Source: Bacteroides sp.
Lineage (GTDB): Bacteria; Bacteroidota; Bacteroidia; Bacteroidales; Bacteroidaceae
Length of the DNA stretch: 64,000 nt
Direction: 5' to 3'
Assembly: GCA_021203515.1 (NCBI GenBank)
Contig: JAJQAY010000128.1
Span: forward strand, 1-64,000
Made by a program: the position numbers and the translations under genes. The first letter of the stretch is position 1, and every line of letters starts with the position of its first letter. This document shows, one piece after another, positions 63,961-64,000 of the stretch. The notes beneath the pieces are model-generated. The model did not search any database, had not been told where the DNA came from, and saw only the letters and a list, made by a program, of their open reading frames with translations.

Positions 63961-64000
63961 TTAGAACTTAAATCTTACATTAAATCCAAGGCTGCGTGCG
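63961..64000 (-). CDS. SusC-like transporter, 3' end only
   Basis: The last 12 codons and stop of a minus-strand gene read ARSLGFNVRFKF, the beta-barrel terminus typical of SusC/RagA TonB-dependent transporters. It lies 20 bases before the SusD gene, so it is the partner SusC of the N-glycan locus. The remainder lies outside the window. Confidence 0.75.
   Translation of the reverse strand, partial: ARSLGFNVRFKF

Noticed and set aside
1..64000. tRNA or rRNA genes
   Set aside because: No tRNA T-arm signature or rRNA sequence was recognised on reading; a covariance search would settle it.

Overview
The window looks like chromosomal DNA of a gut Bacteroides. Evidence: two SusC/SusD pairs, Bacteroidetes promoter elements (TAnnTTTG at -7), weak Shine-Dalgarno sites, DUF5686/DUF5687/BF3164-type proteins, a type III glutamine synthetase and a six-domain ribosomal protein S1. 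No rRNA, tRNA, CRISPR array, transposase or phage gene was seen.

Layout. 1-5.2 kb (minus): rpsA, type II pantothenate kinase, DUF5686 outer-membrane protein. 5.2-11.5 kb (plus): a repeat-rich spacer, an interrupted glnN, a Crp-type regulator and a GH20 hexosaminidase. 11.5-15.7 kb (minus): trxB, a LolA-like protein, ftsK. 15.8-19.5 kb (plus): DUF5063 gene (interrupted), 3'-5' exonuclease, rlmI and an AT-rich BF3164-type lipoprotein, followed by a likely small RNA. 19.9-25.9 kb (minus): a small SusC-SusD-lipoprotein operon, divergent from a NupG-like transporter. 26.5-32 kb (plus): transporter, DUF151 nuclease, rsmE (interrupted), lipoprotein, ABC ATPase and permease. 32.8-38.5 kb (plus): miaA, lipid kinase, kdsA, M16 protease. 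38.6-41.5 kb (plus): a decayed DUF5687/ABC transporter and an NlpC/P60 lipoprotein; then a TraB/GumN protein. 42.6-48.4 kb (plus): an RND heavy-metal-type efflux operon. 48.5-64 kb (minus): a high-mannose N-glycan utilisation locus.

The N-glycan locus reads, in transcription order: SusC (only its 3' end is here), SusD, an inactive GH18-fold lipoprotein, a DUF1735/LamG lipoprotein, an endo-acting GH18, GH97, GH92, MFS transporter, GH130 phosphorylase and a second GH92. A coherent model is surface release of the glycan by GH18, SusCD import, periplasmic trimming by GH97 and two GH92 enzymes, import of the Man-GlcNAc core by the MFS protein and cytoplasmic phosphorolysis by GH130.

Three things are not explained by the genes. 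First, at least four intergenic arrays have a 22-23 bp period. The repeated word differs between arrays, and in some it changes within the array without losing phase. Second, about nine intergenic hairpins have arms built of short (mostly 7-bp) tandem words that differ between copies, while some loops are conserved. Third, eleven single-base deletions in short homopolymers and at least three stop-creating C:G to T:A changes interrupt ten genes, which suggests an unpolished assembly, or else real decay.
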